The notes under the pieces: generated by a model
Seen by the model: the letters and a program-made list of their open reading frames with translations, nothing else
Database searches by the model: none
Told to the model about the DNA's origin: nothing
Part shown: piece after piece, positions 1 to 7,210 of the stretch
Numbering within the stretch: position 1 is the stretch's first letter
Layout of the letters: every line of letters starts with the position of its first letter
From: a virus
Strand: one strand, 5' to 3'
Length of the DNA stretch: 52,116 bases
IMG/VR virus record: IMGVR_UViG_3300034101_004157
Coordinates: 1 to 52,116 of that record
Position numbers and translations under genes: made by a program

Positions 1-10
1 AGGGAAAGGG
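1..10. repeat. Terminal direct repeat, left copy (putative cos or circular overlap)
   Basis: The window begins with AGGGAAAGGG, and the same ten bases are its last ten (52107-52116). The right copy lies about 40 bases upstream of the small terminase gene, where cos sites usually are. A filled-in cohesive end or a circular-contig overlap would both give this. The sequence alone cannot separate them. Confidence 0.6.
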
Positions 11-32
11 CACCCCGGGGGGTGCGCCCTTT
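5..32. terminator. Strong terminal hairpin
   Basis: AAAGGGC (5-11) pairs with GCCCTTT (26-32) and ACCCC (12-16) with GGGGT (19-23), leaving a GG loop and a two-base bulge. The stem is A-rich on one side and T-rich on the other, so it could terminate in either direction. It lies between the proposed late promoter (38-66) and the joined genome ends, so leftward late transcripts would have to pass it. It could instead be part of a packaging site. Confidence 0.55.
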
Positions 33-37
33 GGCAC

Positions 38-66
38 ATGGTATCATGGATGATACGGCACGCAAA
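38..66 (-). promoter_or_regulatory. Putative late promoter reading leftwards across the genome ends
   Basis: On the minus strand TTTGCG (61-66) is 17 bases from TACCAT (38-43); read as TTGCGT (60-65) the gap is 16. The same -10, TACCAT, and a close -35, TTGCGC, occur at 17-base spacing at the capsid (46772-46800) and HNH (4133-4161) promoters. Once the ends are joined the first gene downstream is the small terminase subunit. Confidence 0.5.
41..56. promoter_or_regulatory. Perfect palindrome inside the late promoter spacer (operator candidate)
   Basis: GTATCATGGATGATAC is a perfect inverted repeat (7-base arms, 2-base centre). It fills most of the space between the proposed -35 and -10, where a bound repressor would block polymerase. 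The nearby HTH protein (555-953) is a candidate ligand, by position only. Confidence 0.5.
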
Positions 67-87
67 ACCGCGCATTGATCGGCCTTC

Positions 88-429
88 TCACGCGACCCGC
101 CCGCACTTGCGGCACGGGGCCGGCGCGCGCCACGGCGGACGCTGCCAAAGCACCTCGGGCGGGCCGCCGTCCACCGGCGTCGTGATCTTGCACACCAAGC
201 CTGCCGCCCGCAGGGTCGACGACACCTCGACGCGCAGGCCGTACTGCGGCCCGTCGTCGCGCGCACCGTCGATCGCCTCAACGATTGCCCGCTGCGTCAG
301 CGACGACCCGGGCGCCAGTGCATCAGCAAGGGCCCACGCCGCAATGGCAAGGGGCGGCGCGCCGGTGAGCCACGCGGGGCGCTGCGGGCCTTCCTCGGGT
401 GCGGCTGGCAGGGTCGGCGGCAGTGGCAC
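88..429 (-). CDS. Hypothetical protein with a C-terminal CxxC
   Basis: The product has 113 residues and no family I recognise. It is Pro/Ala-rich at the N-terminus, has a helical middle (about residues 25-60) that could be a winged-helix-like fold, and ends in a short zinc-ribbon-like CRKCGRVA. The start is a GTG just after an in-frame stop, without a clear Shine-Dalgarno, so it is uncertain. It is the last minus-strand gene before the proposed late promoter. A possible promoter lies at 504-533. Confidence 0.45.
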   Translation of the reverse strand: MPLPPTLPAAPEEGPQRPAWLTGAPPLAIAAWALADALAPGSSLTQRAIVEAIDGARDDGPQYGLRVEVSSTLRAAGLVCKITTPVDGGPPEVLWQRPPWRAPAPCRKCGRVA

Positions 430-503
430 GGGTCACCCGATGGAGGAGGCCGCCCGCGCCCTCCGTCCGGACCTTGTGCCCGGCACACGTCCGGGCGGCT
501 TGT

Positions 504-533
504 CGGGTAGGCGCGGGCGGCCTGCCCCGACAA
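504..533 (-). promoter_or_regulatory. Possible promoter for the 88-429 gene
   Basis: On the minus strand GCTATTGTCG precedes TACCCG, with 18 bases between TTGTCG and TACCCG. It resembles the GCTATTGACC core used elsewhere in the window but has a weaker -35. This is a low-confidence call by similarity only. Confidence 0.3.
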
Positions 534-554
534 TAGCGCGGGGAAAGGGTGGGG

Positions 555-953
555 TCAAGGGGCGGGCTTGAACACCCGCACGGTGATGACGTGGTCGGTG
601 TAGTCTGCCGACGTTTCAACCACGTCCGCCACCAACACGGCATTGGCGATCTGGTCCACGCCGACAAGGCGCAGCACGGCAGACAGCGCGCCGCCCTTGC
701 CCAAGGCGGCCGTCACCGCTGATCGCTGGCTGTCCGACAGGCGCCGAAGAGCCTTGGCGGGCGGCTTGATCCCGTTGTGGCGCGGGCGCGGCGGCAACGG
801 TCCAAAGTTGAAGTCGCCCCGCCGGATGCGGCACACCGTCGTGCGCCCAACCCCCGTCGCCTCCGCGACATCGCGGGCGGACCCGTCCATGCTGAGGATC
901 GCGTCCACTACGGCCTTTGGAACCTTGCGGCCCCTGTTCCTAATCGAGCTCAT
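555..953 (-). CDS. Small helix-turn-helix DNA-binding protein
   Basis: The protein has 132 residues. Residues about 22-47 (around ARDVAEATGVGRTTVCRIRR) have the spacing of a helix-turn-helix. A basic proline-rich linker and a C-terminal half of unknown function follow. I chose the ATG at 953 because AAGGAGGGAGCAC stands just before it; an upstream in-frame extension lacks such a site. A 9-bp inverted repeat at 1064-1087 lies upstream of the gene and could be its operator. A transcriptional regulator is likely, but its targets are unknown. The palindrome at 41-56 is another candidate site. Confidence 0.75.
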   Translation of the reverse strand: MSSIRNRGRKVPKAVVDAILSMDGSARDVAEATGVGRTTVCRIRRGDFNFGPLPPRPRHNGIKPPAKALRRLSDSQRSAVTAALGKGGALSAVLRLVGVDQIANAVLVADVVETSADYTDHVITVRVFKPAP

Positions 954-1063
954 GTGCTCCCTCCTTGTCCCAATCGTCCTAACCTGTCCCTTGTGCGGCG
1001 CAAGCTGGTAGGGACAACACCGGGCCCGCGCGTCGTTATGCGCTCCTCTGCATGAACCGGCCT

Positions 1064-1087
1064 GTTTATGCAGGATCGTGCATAAAC
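1064..1087. promoter_or_regulatory. Perfect 9-bp inverted repeat (operator candidate)
   Basis: GTTTATGCA (1064-1072) and TGCATAAAC (1079-1087) are exact inverse complements around a 6-base spacer. The site lies about 110 bases upstream of the HTH gene start and would suit a dimeric repressor. Confidence 0.5.
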
Positions 1088-1288
1088 GCCTCGACTGATA
1101 TTCCACGGTTCTTTGCAGCGGGACAGTGGGTGCACCGTCTGCGGTTGGTCCGTACGGAAACGAAAGATCAGCGGCTTACGCGGAGGCTGGCCCGACCTGG
1201 GCCCGACGCGGGGTGGAGGTTGGTCCAGGCCGTCCCAACAAGGCATCGTCTGGCTCGTCGTTTTGGTGGGACATTCTGACCCCGGGCA

Positions 1289-1306
1289 CACCTGAACAAA
1301 CAGGTG
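1289..1306. repeat. CACCTG/CAGGTG inverted repeat
   Basis: CACCTG (1289-1294), spacer AACAAA, CAGGTG (1301-1306). A third CACCTG follows at 1311-1316. It could be a protein-binding site or a short hairpin; nothing further can be said. Confidence 0.4.
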
Positions 1307-1469
1307 CGCCCACCTGAAAGCCCGCCGCGGAGGCCGACTATCGGACGATCTGAGCCCCAAAAACCTGTCCCCCCTTCAAACATCTTCTCTGCGTGTCTGC
1401 GCGCCGTATGCGCCGTCTATGCATACCGGCTCCTCTACTCCTACAACTATTCTCTACTTTTAGGGTATA

Positions 1470-1527
1470 GGTTAGGCCAGAGGACACCAGAAGGCCCACC
1501 AGCACGTCATCCTGAGCCGGCCTAACC
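1470..1527. repeat. Long inverted repeat enclosing a direct-repeat copy
   Basis: GGTTAGGCC (1470-1478) and GGCCTAACC (1519-1527) are exact inverse complements separated by 40 bases. The loop holds the first 21-bp direct-repeat copy (1493-1513). The AT-rich tract adjoins on the left. It could be an origin structure or an RNA structure. Confidence 0.45.
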
Positions 1528-1591
1528 ACCCCCAAAGGTCGGGCCAAGGATAGGCCGGCGCATCCGAAAGGGCCCACCAGCACGTCATCCT
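1493..1591. repeat. 21-bp direct repeats, 78 bases apart
   Basis: The 21 bases at 1493-1513 recur exactly at 1571-1591; both contain CCACCAGCACGTCATCC. A related GCGTCGTCCTGAG follows near 1638. With only two full copies this is a weak iteron case, but the repeats lie beside the replication genes. Confidence 0.5.
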
Positions 1592-1656
1592 CAGATCGGC
1601 ACCCCGGACCAACCCCGGGCCAACCTCCACGCCCACAGCGTCGTCCTGAGACAGCA

Positions 1657-1686
1657 GCGCCCCACCGGCGGCAACCGATGGGGCGC
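1657..1686 (-). terminator. Probable terminator of the primase-helicase operon
   Basis: GCGCCCCA (1657-1664) pairs with TGGGGCGC (1679-1686), with a further CGG/CCG pair inside around CGGCAA. It begins about 30 bases after the stop of the VirE-like gene. There is no T-run, so Rho-independent action is uncertain. Confidence 0.5.
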
Positions 1687-1714
1687 GGTATGCAATGCCC
1701 GAAAGCAGCGTGCC

Positions 1715-2998
1715 TTACGGTGACTTCGCCCCGACCGGCATCCAGACATGCGCCCGGCCGCCCTCGCCCCGGACCCGCCGCTTGCCCCATCCCATCGACC
1801 CCAAGATCCCCGCGACGCGCATCTCGTCACCCCGCGACAGGTCGCCGACGTCTTTGCCGAGGCAGTCGGTGAGCACATCCCGCACCGTCACGCCGTTCTT
1901 GTGGCGCGACAGGTCGTAGCACCAGGACTCCACCGCCGCCTCCCACGGGTCATCGTGCTGGTATGCGGCGCGCTCGTCCTCCACCGCGCTCTCCGTCGCC
2001 CGGTCCAGCCACCAAGGCTCGCCCGCCTTGAAGGCTGCGACGGCCTCCGCCCACACCTGATCGCGGTGCGCGGCCGTCCAGTCCAGGTCGACGGCGCCGA
2101 CCGTCACAGGCCAGAACCGCCGCGCGCCGGTCGGGTCGGCCAAGAACGTCGGTTGGTTCGTCGTTCCCACGAAGATCGTCGACCGCTTGTAGGTGATCAT
2201 CACCTTGCCGTAGGGCGGCCGGTAGCGGTCCTCTTGCGCCGACAGGAACGCCTTCACCTCCTCAGCGTCCTTCGCCCGCGTCGACGCCAGCTCGGCGAGC
2301 TCGTAGCACCACACGCCGCGGAGGCCCTGCAGCGCGTCCTTGTCGCCCAGCTTGAACCGCGTATCGCAGAAGAACGGCGCGCCGAAGAGCGTCCGGCACC
2401 ACGTCGACTTGCCCGCGCCCTGCTTGCCGGCGAGGATGAGGACGGTGTCGACCTTGCAGCCCGGCGCCATTCCGCGCGCCGCCGCGCTGATCGCCCACGC
2501 CCGGCTGACCTTCCGCCCGTGCGGGCTGTCCGGCACCCCGAGCGACCGGTGAAGCAGCGTGTCGAGGCGCTCCACGCCGTCCCACGTCAGCGCCGCGAGG
2601 TACTCCCGCAGCGGGTGCCGCGCCCACTTCCGCTCGGCCAAGTACGCCATCACCTCCGCGACCTGCGCCGACGGCACGCGCAGGTCGAAGGTCCGGCCGA
2701 TCCCGATTGTGATCTCCGTCACAACCGCATCGGTGACCTCCGTGCCGTCGTAGGCCAACCGCCCGGCGAAGGCATCGAAGTCGATCTTCTTCGCGAAGAC
2801 CGGATCGGTGCCCAGCGCGACCTCGATGTTCTCAAGGCACTTGATCGGCGCCTTGACCCACCTCATCACGCCGTTCTCGTCCGGCTGCAGCGCGTCGGGA
2901 GGGTGAACCATCCGCCCGCGGATCGTGTTGACCAGCCGTGCGCGGTCTTCGGTGCCCGCGCCCTTCGGCGGCCCCGGCGTCTTGATCTTGTCAGCCAT
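1715..2998 (-). CDS. VirE-family (superfamily 3-like) replicative helicase/ATPase
   Basis: The protein has 427 residues. It has a P-loop GKQGAGKST (about 191-199), an acidic strand around WCYELAEL that fits Walker B, and the sensor region FVGTTNQPTFLADPTGARRF that is typical of the phage virulence-associated E (VirE, PF05272) family. These are origin-melting or replicative helicases that often follow a primase. I chose the ATG at 2998 because GAGG stands 6 bases upstream. The start overlaps the end of the primase gene (stop at 2991-2993), so the two are translationally coupled. The N-terminal about 120 residues probably form a DNA-binding or oligomerisation part. Confidence 0.88.
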   Translation of the reverse strand: MADKIKTPGPPKGAGTEDRARLVNTIRGRMVHPPDALQPDENGVMRWVKAPIKCLENIEVALGTDPVFAKKIDFDAFAGRLAYDGTEVTDAVVTEITIGIGRTFDLRVPSAQVAEVMAYLAERKWARHPLREYLAALTWDGVERLDTLLHRSLGVPDSPHGRKVSRAWAISAAARGMAPGCKVDTVLILAGKQGAGKSTWCRTLFGAPFFCDTRFKLGDKDALQGLRGVWCYELAELASTRAKDAEEVKAFLSAQEDRYRPPYGKVMITYKRSTIFVGTTNQPTFLADPTGARRFWPVTVGAVDLDWTAAHRDQVWAEAVAAFKAGEPWWLDRATESAVEDERAAYQHDDPWEAAVESWCYDLSRHKNGVTVRDVLTDCLGKDVGDLSRGDEMRVAGILGSMGWGKRRVRGEGGRAHVWMPVGAKSP

Positions 2999-4013
2999 CA
3001 TCCACCTCAAGCTGTTCGGTGAGCCCCTTCGCGTGGCCCCGCTTCACGTTGTCCGCGCACCGCTTGCGCGGCAGGCCCGCGGCACACCCGGCGTCCTCAA
3101 TCGCGCGCAGCCACCCGGCCGGGTCCGCGCACACCCCGGCCGCCTCCGCCTGCCCCACGAGCCGCGCGTTGCCGAAGGCCGACATCGCCTGCCCCGCCCC
3201 GGGCGCCATCGTGGCCAGCCGCTGCACGCGGTACTCGAGGTAGCGATGGACGCGCAGGGCCAGCCGCTCGGCGGCCGGCAGGTCGTCCACCCCGAAGCGC
3301 GCCGGCGTGATCGGCCGGTTGACGTGCGCCGGCGGGGGCTCGGGGAACGCGCGCAGCAACCACGCCGGACAGAGCAGCGCGACATCGCCCGTGTCTGTCC
3401 CCGCCGCCGGCGCAGTCCCGCCCGCGACCCACGACGTGAAGTCAGCGCGCCCCGCAGCCGTGCACGCCGCGGTGAACCAGATGCGCGACGGATCTTTGGT
3501 CGCCTTGTCGATCACGACCCCGGCCGCCGCAGCCCAGCGCGCCGCCGCGCCCCAGACCGCTTCCCAGCGCGCCGCGGGGACAGGTTGCGCCAAGGGGAAT
3601 ACGATGCGCGCCTTCGGGTGCGCCGGCTTGTGCGAGAATGACGTGTGGCCGATGCGAAGGAGCGAGTAGCCGCCCGGCCCGTCAAGGTCGCCGACCCGCC
3701 GCAGAACATCGAGCGGCGCGCCGTCATCGCAGTCAAGGACCAACATCGACAGCGTGTCGACCGCCTCCTTACACCGCCGCAGGCGCCCGTCCGCGTCCGG
3801 CCGCAGGCGCCCGGCCAACCACACCGGCGCGGCATCCTTGCTGTCGACGACCAACGGCTGCGTCAGCCGGTCGACCAACTGCCACCCGTACAAGCGGCGT
3901 GGAACCATCCAGCGGCTCTTGACCCACCCGGCGCACACGTCCCACACGCCCGTCCCCGGGCGCGGATCGTCCGCCGGATGCGGGCCCGCCGCATCCCAAA
4001 GATCTTGCTGCAT
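2991..4013 (-). CDS. Primase (archaeo-eukaryotic primase-polymerase-like)
   Basis: The product has 340 residues. The strand LVLDCDDG (about 91-98) has the acidic hhDhD pattern of prim-pol active sites. HTSFSHKPAHPKARIVFPL and DPSRIWF downstream fit the basic and histidine elements of the fold. The C-terminal third is helical, as in primase C-terminal domains that dock to VirE-like helicases. The partner helicase overlaps its end. The ATG at 4013 has AGGTAGGGGTGAC upstream; an in-frame GTG at 4088 is possible but would lie inside the promoter. Catalysis is inferred from motifs, not shown. Confidence 0.8.
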   Translation of the reverse strand: MQQDLWDAAGPHPADDPRPGTGVWDVCAGWVKSRWMVPRRLYGWQLVDRLTQPLVVDSKDAAPVWLAGRLRPDADGRLRRCKEAVDTLSMLVLDCDDGAPLDVLRRVGDLDGPGGYSLLRIGHTSFSHKPAHPKARIVFPLAQPVPAARWEAVWGAAARWAAAAGVVIDKATKDPSRIWFTAACTAAGRADFTSWVAGGTAPAAGTDTGDVALLCPAWLLRAFPEPPPAHVNRPITPARFGVDDLPAAERLALRVHRYLEYRVQRLATMAPGAGQAMSAFGNARLVGQAEAAGVCADPAGWLRAIEDAGCAAGLPRKRCADNVKRGHAKGLTEQLEVDDG

Positions 4014-4078
4014 TGTCACCCCTACCTGCGCCTTCGGGACCATGCGGGCGGCCAAACCCGCGCCCGTAGCGCACCCAA

Positions 4079-4107
4079 GGGGTAGCACAGGCGCGCGCCG
4101 CAGTCAA
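4079..4107 (-). promoter_or_regulatory. Promoter of the primase-helicase operon
   Basis: On the minus strand TTGACT (4102-4107) is followed after exactly 17 bases by TACCCC (4079-4084), preceded by TGTGC (extended -10). It points to the primase start 66 bases away. Spacing and -35 match the other promoters in the window. Confidence 0.6.
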
Positions 4108-4132
4108 CCGCCGCCCTGCGCTCAGCCCAGAC

Positions 4133-4161
4133 TTGCGCCCCGCGCGGCCCCGGGCTACCAT
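4133..4161 (+). promoter_or_regulatory. Promoter of the HNH/SF2 helicase operon
   Basis: TTGCGC (4133-4138), 17 bases, TACCAT (4156-4161). The same two hexamers at the same spacing occur on the minus strand upstream of the capsid gene. It is back to back with the primase promoter, with 25 bases between their -35 elements. Confidence 0.6.
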
Positions 4162-4288
4162 CGCTGCGGCGTCACCCCGCCCGTGCCCCGTTGGGCACCC
4201 CGCCCCCGCGCCCATCGAGGCGCCCGCCCGCCGGCCAGCGGACGTGAAAGGGGGCGGGCCGGGCCGGTGGGGCGCCTTCGGGGTGACA

Positions 4289-5017
4289 ATGCAACGTGTG
4301 AAAGGCCCGCAAGGGTCGACGATTACGCCTGCCCAAGCGCAGGCCATCCTTGACGCCGCGCTCCCGTTCAAGGACCGGCAGGCCGACTTCGCGAACGGCA
4401 AGCGCTGCGAAGATCCGGAGCTGCTGGCCTACCAGGACACGCACCCGCTCGCGGTCCTCAGCGGCATGACCTGCGCCTTCTTCGCCTGGGCGCCCAACGA
4501 CGTCGACCCGACCGCGCGTGGCTTCGTCGACCCCCTGGCCCGGCAGGCATGGATCGGCGGCGTGATGCGCTCGCCACGCTTTGCCGACCGCACGCCGATG
4601 GCTGTCCTCAACGGCACCCTGCGCGACGCATGGTCGGCCGCGCGCCCCAGCATCTACAAGGACTTGGGCCGCCCGCGGACCTGTCAGGCGCCCGGCTGCG
4701 ATGCCCCGATCAACCGCAAACCCGGTGACTACGACATCGACCACATCGAGCCGCAGCACGTTGACATGGTCTCCGACGTGGTTGAGCTCTTGGGCGGACC
4801 CGACGCCGTGGCCGATTGGTGGGGCTACCGCTGGCGCCCCGGCGTGAACAACCGCCTGCGCGACCACCTGCTGACGCACCCCGCGGCGCCCCTGACCGTC
4901 TTCGGCCTGATGATCGCAGCGGCGCGCTACCAAGCACTGTGCAAGGCGTGCCACAAGGCGGCAACCAAGGCCCGCAAGGATGCCGCAAAGGCGGCCAAGG
5001 CCGGCGGTGACGCATGA
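4289..5017 (+). CDS. HNH endonuclease-like protein
   Basis: The protein has 242 residues. Its C-terminal half has a zinc-ribbon/HNH arrangement: CQAPGC (about 134-139), then the catalytic-looking DYDIDHIEPQH, then LCKACHK. HNH nucleases make nicks or double-strand breaks in DNA and are common near phage replication or packaging genes. The N-terminal half is unassigned. I chose the ATG at 4289, with GGGGTGAC just upstream, because the longer reading frame starts on the promoter -35 and lacks a ribosome site. The stop overlaps the helicase start (ATGA). Confidence 0.7.
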   Translation: MQRVKGPQGSTITPAQAQAILDAALPFKDRQADFANGKRCEDPELLAYQDTHPLAVLSGMTCAFFAWAPNDVDPTARGFVDPLARQAWIGGVMRSPRFADRTPMAVLNGTLRDAWSAARPSIYKDLGRPRTCQAPGCDAPINRKPGDYDIDHIEPQHVDMVSDVVELLGGPDAVADWWGYRWRPGVNNRLRDHLLTHPAAPLTVFGLMIAAARYQALCKACHKAATKARKDAAKAAKAGGDA

Positions 5018-6618
5018 ACGCCGCCGCATCCCCCGGCGCCGCCGTGCCGATCCCGGCCGCGCCGCCCTTCGCCCTGCGCGCATGGCAGACCGAGGCGCTG
5101 GACGCGATCCGCGGCGCCTTGGCCAAGCGCAAGCGGCCGGTGATCCATGCGTTCATGGGCGCCGGCAAGTCCGTCTTGCTCGCCGAGACCGCGCGCGCCG
5201 CCTGCGTCAAGGGCCTGCGCGTCGTCATCCTGACCCCGCGTCAGAACCTTGTGAAGCAGCTTGCGGCGACCATCGGCGCGTTCGTGCCCGGCACAGGCCA
5301 GTGGTACGGCGCGCGCAAGAAGATTGGCCGCGCGACGGTCGCCTGCTACGCCTCCCTCGACACGCTGATCGAAGCCTTCGCCGAGAAGGGTTTGACCTGC
5401 GACCTGCTGTTGGTCGACGAAGCCCACGGAAGCGAGGGCGAGGGGGTCAAGGAGGGCATCGAGCGCATCGGGGCGCGCTTCCGCGTGGCGGTGACCGCGA
5501 CCCCCTACCGCTCCCAGCGCGGCGAGTCGCTGACCTTGTGGGACGAGGTCGTGTATCGCTACGACTGGCGGCGGGGTGTGGCCGAAGGCGTGATCGTGCC
5601 GTGGCGCGTCATCGAATGGCCAGCCACCGACTGCCCCGACGTCGACGACGCGCTGATCGCGCTCTTCCGTACCCACAGCTTGCCCGGCCCGACGCTGACC
5701 AACGCCACGTCCATCGAAGACGCCGAAGCCTTTGCAGCGCGCCTGACCGAAGAAGGCTGGCCCGCCGCCGCGATCCACAGCCGCATCGGCGCCGCGGAGC
5801 AAGAGTGCCGGATCGAAGACCTGCGCGCCGGGCGATTGGCGGTCCTCGTCCACGTGTCCATGCTCAGCGAGGGCGCCGACTTCCCCTGGCTGCGCGGCCT
5901 CGCCCTGCGCCGCAACGTCGGCGCGAAGGTGCGGTTCGTGCAGGAAGTCGGCCGCGTGCTGCGCGCAGACCCGAAGTCCGGCAAGCGCGAGGGGGTCGTC
6001 TTCGACCCGCTCGCACTCATGAGCAAGTGGGGCCTCGATCATGCCGATGCACTCGGCGAGGTTGTCGAGGCGACCGACGACGACACCGACCGCCCGGCCC
6101 GCGAGCCCGGCGCAGGCGACGGCCCCAAGGGCAAGCGCGCCGTCAAGACGATGCCGGTCGGCGCATGGCTTGAGGCTGCCCTTGAAACGGCCCTGCCGGA
6201 CCTGCAGTCATCCCACACCCGCCGGCCCTACCTGACCGCTGCGCGTGCCGCCGTGGCGGCCGGCGACACGACCCCGGCGACCGGGCCGCAGTGGGGGCGC
6301 CTCGAACGCCTGACCGACGGCCGGCGCGGCAGCCTGTCATCGTTCCCGTGCAAGGAGACCCGCGAGCGCATCCGGGCGGCCGTCGCCCGCCGCGCCCTGT
6401 CCCGCCATGAGGCGTCCCTGCTGATCGACGTCCTGCAGTGGGCGCAGGACGCATCGGCATCGACCCGCGAGGCCGCCCGCGAGCACTTCCGCACCCGTGG
6501 CACCTGGGCCGGCGCCCCGCGCTGGGAATGGCCCGAGCCGCACCCGCCGCACCCGCCCGCCATCGACCCCTTGACCGCCGCCGAGCTGCGCGCCCGCAGC
6601 CAACAGGAGAGCGCATGA
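5014..6618 (+). CDS. SF2 DEAD/DEAH-box helicase
   Basis: This is a 534-residue superfamily 2 helicase. Motifs run in order: Q-like region FALRAWQ (19-25), motif I FMGAGKS (47-53), motif II VDEAH, motif III TATPY, and motif VI around VQEVGRVLR. The last 180 residues after the second RecA-like domain are extra and proline-rich. It resembles phage UvsW/RecG-type branch-migration helicases and restriction-type translocases, which help replication restart. It starts at an ATGA overlap with the HNH gene and ends in another ATGA overlap, so it is in one operon. Confidence 0.88.
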   Translation: MNAAASPGAAVPIPAAPPFALRAWQTEALDAIRGALAKRKRPVIHAFMGAGKSVLLAETARAACVKGLRVVILTPRQNLVKQLAATIGAFVPGTGQWYGARKKIGRATVACYASLDTLIEAFAEKGLTCDLLLVDEAHGSEGEGVKEGIERIGARFRVAVTATPYRSQRGESLTLWDEVVYRYDWRRGVAEGVIVPWRVIEWPATDCPDVDDALIALFRTHSLPGPTLTNATSIEDAEAFAARLTEEGWPAAAIHSRIGAAEQECRIEDLRAGRLAVLVHVSMLSEGADFPWLRGLALRRNVGAKVRFVQEVGRVLRADPKSGKREGVVFDPLALMSKWGLDHADALGEVVEATDDDTDRPAREPGAGDGPKGKRAVKTMPVGAWLEAALETALPDLQSSHTRRPYLTAARAAVAAGDTTPATGPQWGRLERLTDGRRGSLSSFPCKETRERIRAAVARRALSRHEASLLIDVLQWAQDASASTREAAREHFRTRGTWAGAPRWEWPEPHPPHPPAIDPLTAAELRARSQQESA

Positions 6619-6941
6619 GCCCCGAGACCAGCATCGACGACCTGCTTGTGACGATGGAACACCTGAACCTCGCATGGGACTTGTGCGGCCAGCCCCAAGG
6701 CCCGCTGCTTGACCTGCTTCTGCGCTGGGACGCCATCAGTGGCGCGGTCCTCGACGGCGCGCACGAAGCCGCCGATCTGTTCCGCCGAACTGCGGCGGCC
6801 GACGCGCCCGGCCTCCTCCCCGCCGCCGCCATCTACGCCAACCACGTCGAAGCCGGTTGGTGGTACTTCGACGAAGAGCCCCGCGTGCGCGCCCTCTTCG
6901 TCAAGGAGATGGGCCGCGACCCTTTCATCCCTGCCCGCTGA
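6615..6941 (+). CDS. Hypothetical acidic protein
   Basis: The product has 108 residues, is mainly helical and acidic, and belongs to no family I recognise. It starts with ATGA overlapping the helicase stop and has CAGGAGAGCGC as ribosome site. It is the last gene of the HNH-helicase operon, and a new promoter (6959-6987) starts right after it. Confidence 0.65.
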   Translation: MSPETSIDDLLVTMEHLNLAWDLCGQPQGPLLDLLLRWDAISGAVLDGAHEAADLFRRTAAADAPGLLPAAAIYANHVEAGWWYFDEEPRVRALFVKEMGRDPFIPAR

Positions 6942-6958
6942 ATACTTGCCCGCCGCTA

Positions 6959-6987
6959 TTGACCCCTTCACCCTCCCGCGCTACGCT
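6959..6987 (+). promoter_or_regulatory. Promoter of the ssb operon
   Basis: TTGACC (6959-6964), 17 bases, TACGCT (6982-6987). The -35 sits in GCTATTGACC, the core shared by most plus-strand promoters here. No upstream ACTTTCTT element is present. Confidence 0.65.
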
Positions 6988-7015
6988 CCCCCGGCCCACA
7001 CAGGAGCCCGCCACC

Positions 7016-7210
7016 ATGCGCACCCCCCTCGCCGTCGGCCAAGTCAGGGCCGACCCTGATCCGCGGCACACAGACCGGAGCATCACGGTGCTTTCGCTCA
7101 ACCTCGTCCACGCAAAGGTCAAGTCCAACCGCGGCCGCACCTCCTACATCTACTGCCACCGCCTCGAACTCTGGCCCCTCGTCACCACCGACCCCAAGGA
7201 CACCCAATGA
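7016..7210 (+). CDS. Small hypothetical protein upstream of ssb
   Basis: The protein has 64 residues and is basic; the segment SITVLSLNLVHAKVKSN looks like beta-strands. It starts at ATG 7016 behind AGGAGCCCGCC and its stop overlaps the ssb start (ATGA). I do not recognise it. Its place as leader gene of the ssb operon suggests co-expression with SSB. Confidence 0.65.
   Translation: MRTPLAVGQVRADPDPRHTDRSITVLSLNLVHAKVKSNRGRTSYIYCHRLELWPLVTTDPKDTQ

Larger units (their letters stand above)
954..1714. other. Non-coding control region, possible replication origin
   Basis: I see no convincing gene in these 760 bases. The stretch contains a perfect inverted repeat (1064-1087), CACCTG/CAGGTG arms (1289-1306), the most AT-rich tract of this part of the window (about 1430-1470), a 9-bp inverted repeat enclosing one copy of a 21-bp direct repeat (1470-1527), the second repeat copy (1571-1591) and a strong hairpin (1657-1686). 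An AT-rich tract with repeats next to primase and helicase genes is what an origin often looks like, but this is inference. Confidence 0.5.
4009..4293. repeat. 14-bp inverted repeat spanning two divergent start codons
   Basis: TGCATTGTCACCCC (4009-4022) and GGGGTGACAATGCA (4280-4293) are exact inverse complements. Each contains the start codon and ribosome-binding region of one divergent gene, primase on the left and HNH on the right. The two genes therefore have identical translation-initiation sites. A binding protein or a shared RNA target could coordinate them. Confidence 0.65.

Noticed and set aside
323-667. Minus-strand frame of 114 codons overlapping the HTH gene
   Set aside because: Trp/Ser/Arg/Pro-rich composition, and it overlaps the better-supported 555-953 gene in another frame.
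1108-1125. TTCTTTGCAGCGGGAC resembling the AT-rich promoter element
   Set aside because: No TTGAC box follows at 30 bases, so it does not fit the module.
1338-1790. Minus-strand frame of 150 codons in the control region
   Set aside because: It overlaps the end of the VirE-like gene, repeats the DDVLVG segment only because of the DNA direct repeats, and lacks a start site.
1748-3022. Long plus-strand frame of 424 codons opposite the VirE-like helicase
   Set aside because: It is the Arg/Pro/His-rich mirror of a gene with clear motifs, a typical artefact in GC-rich DNA. It has no ribosome site.
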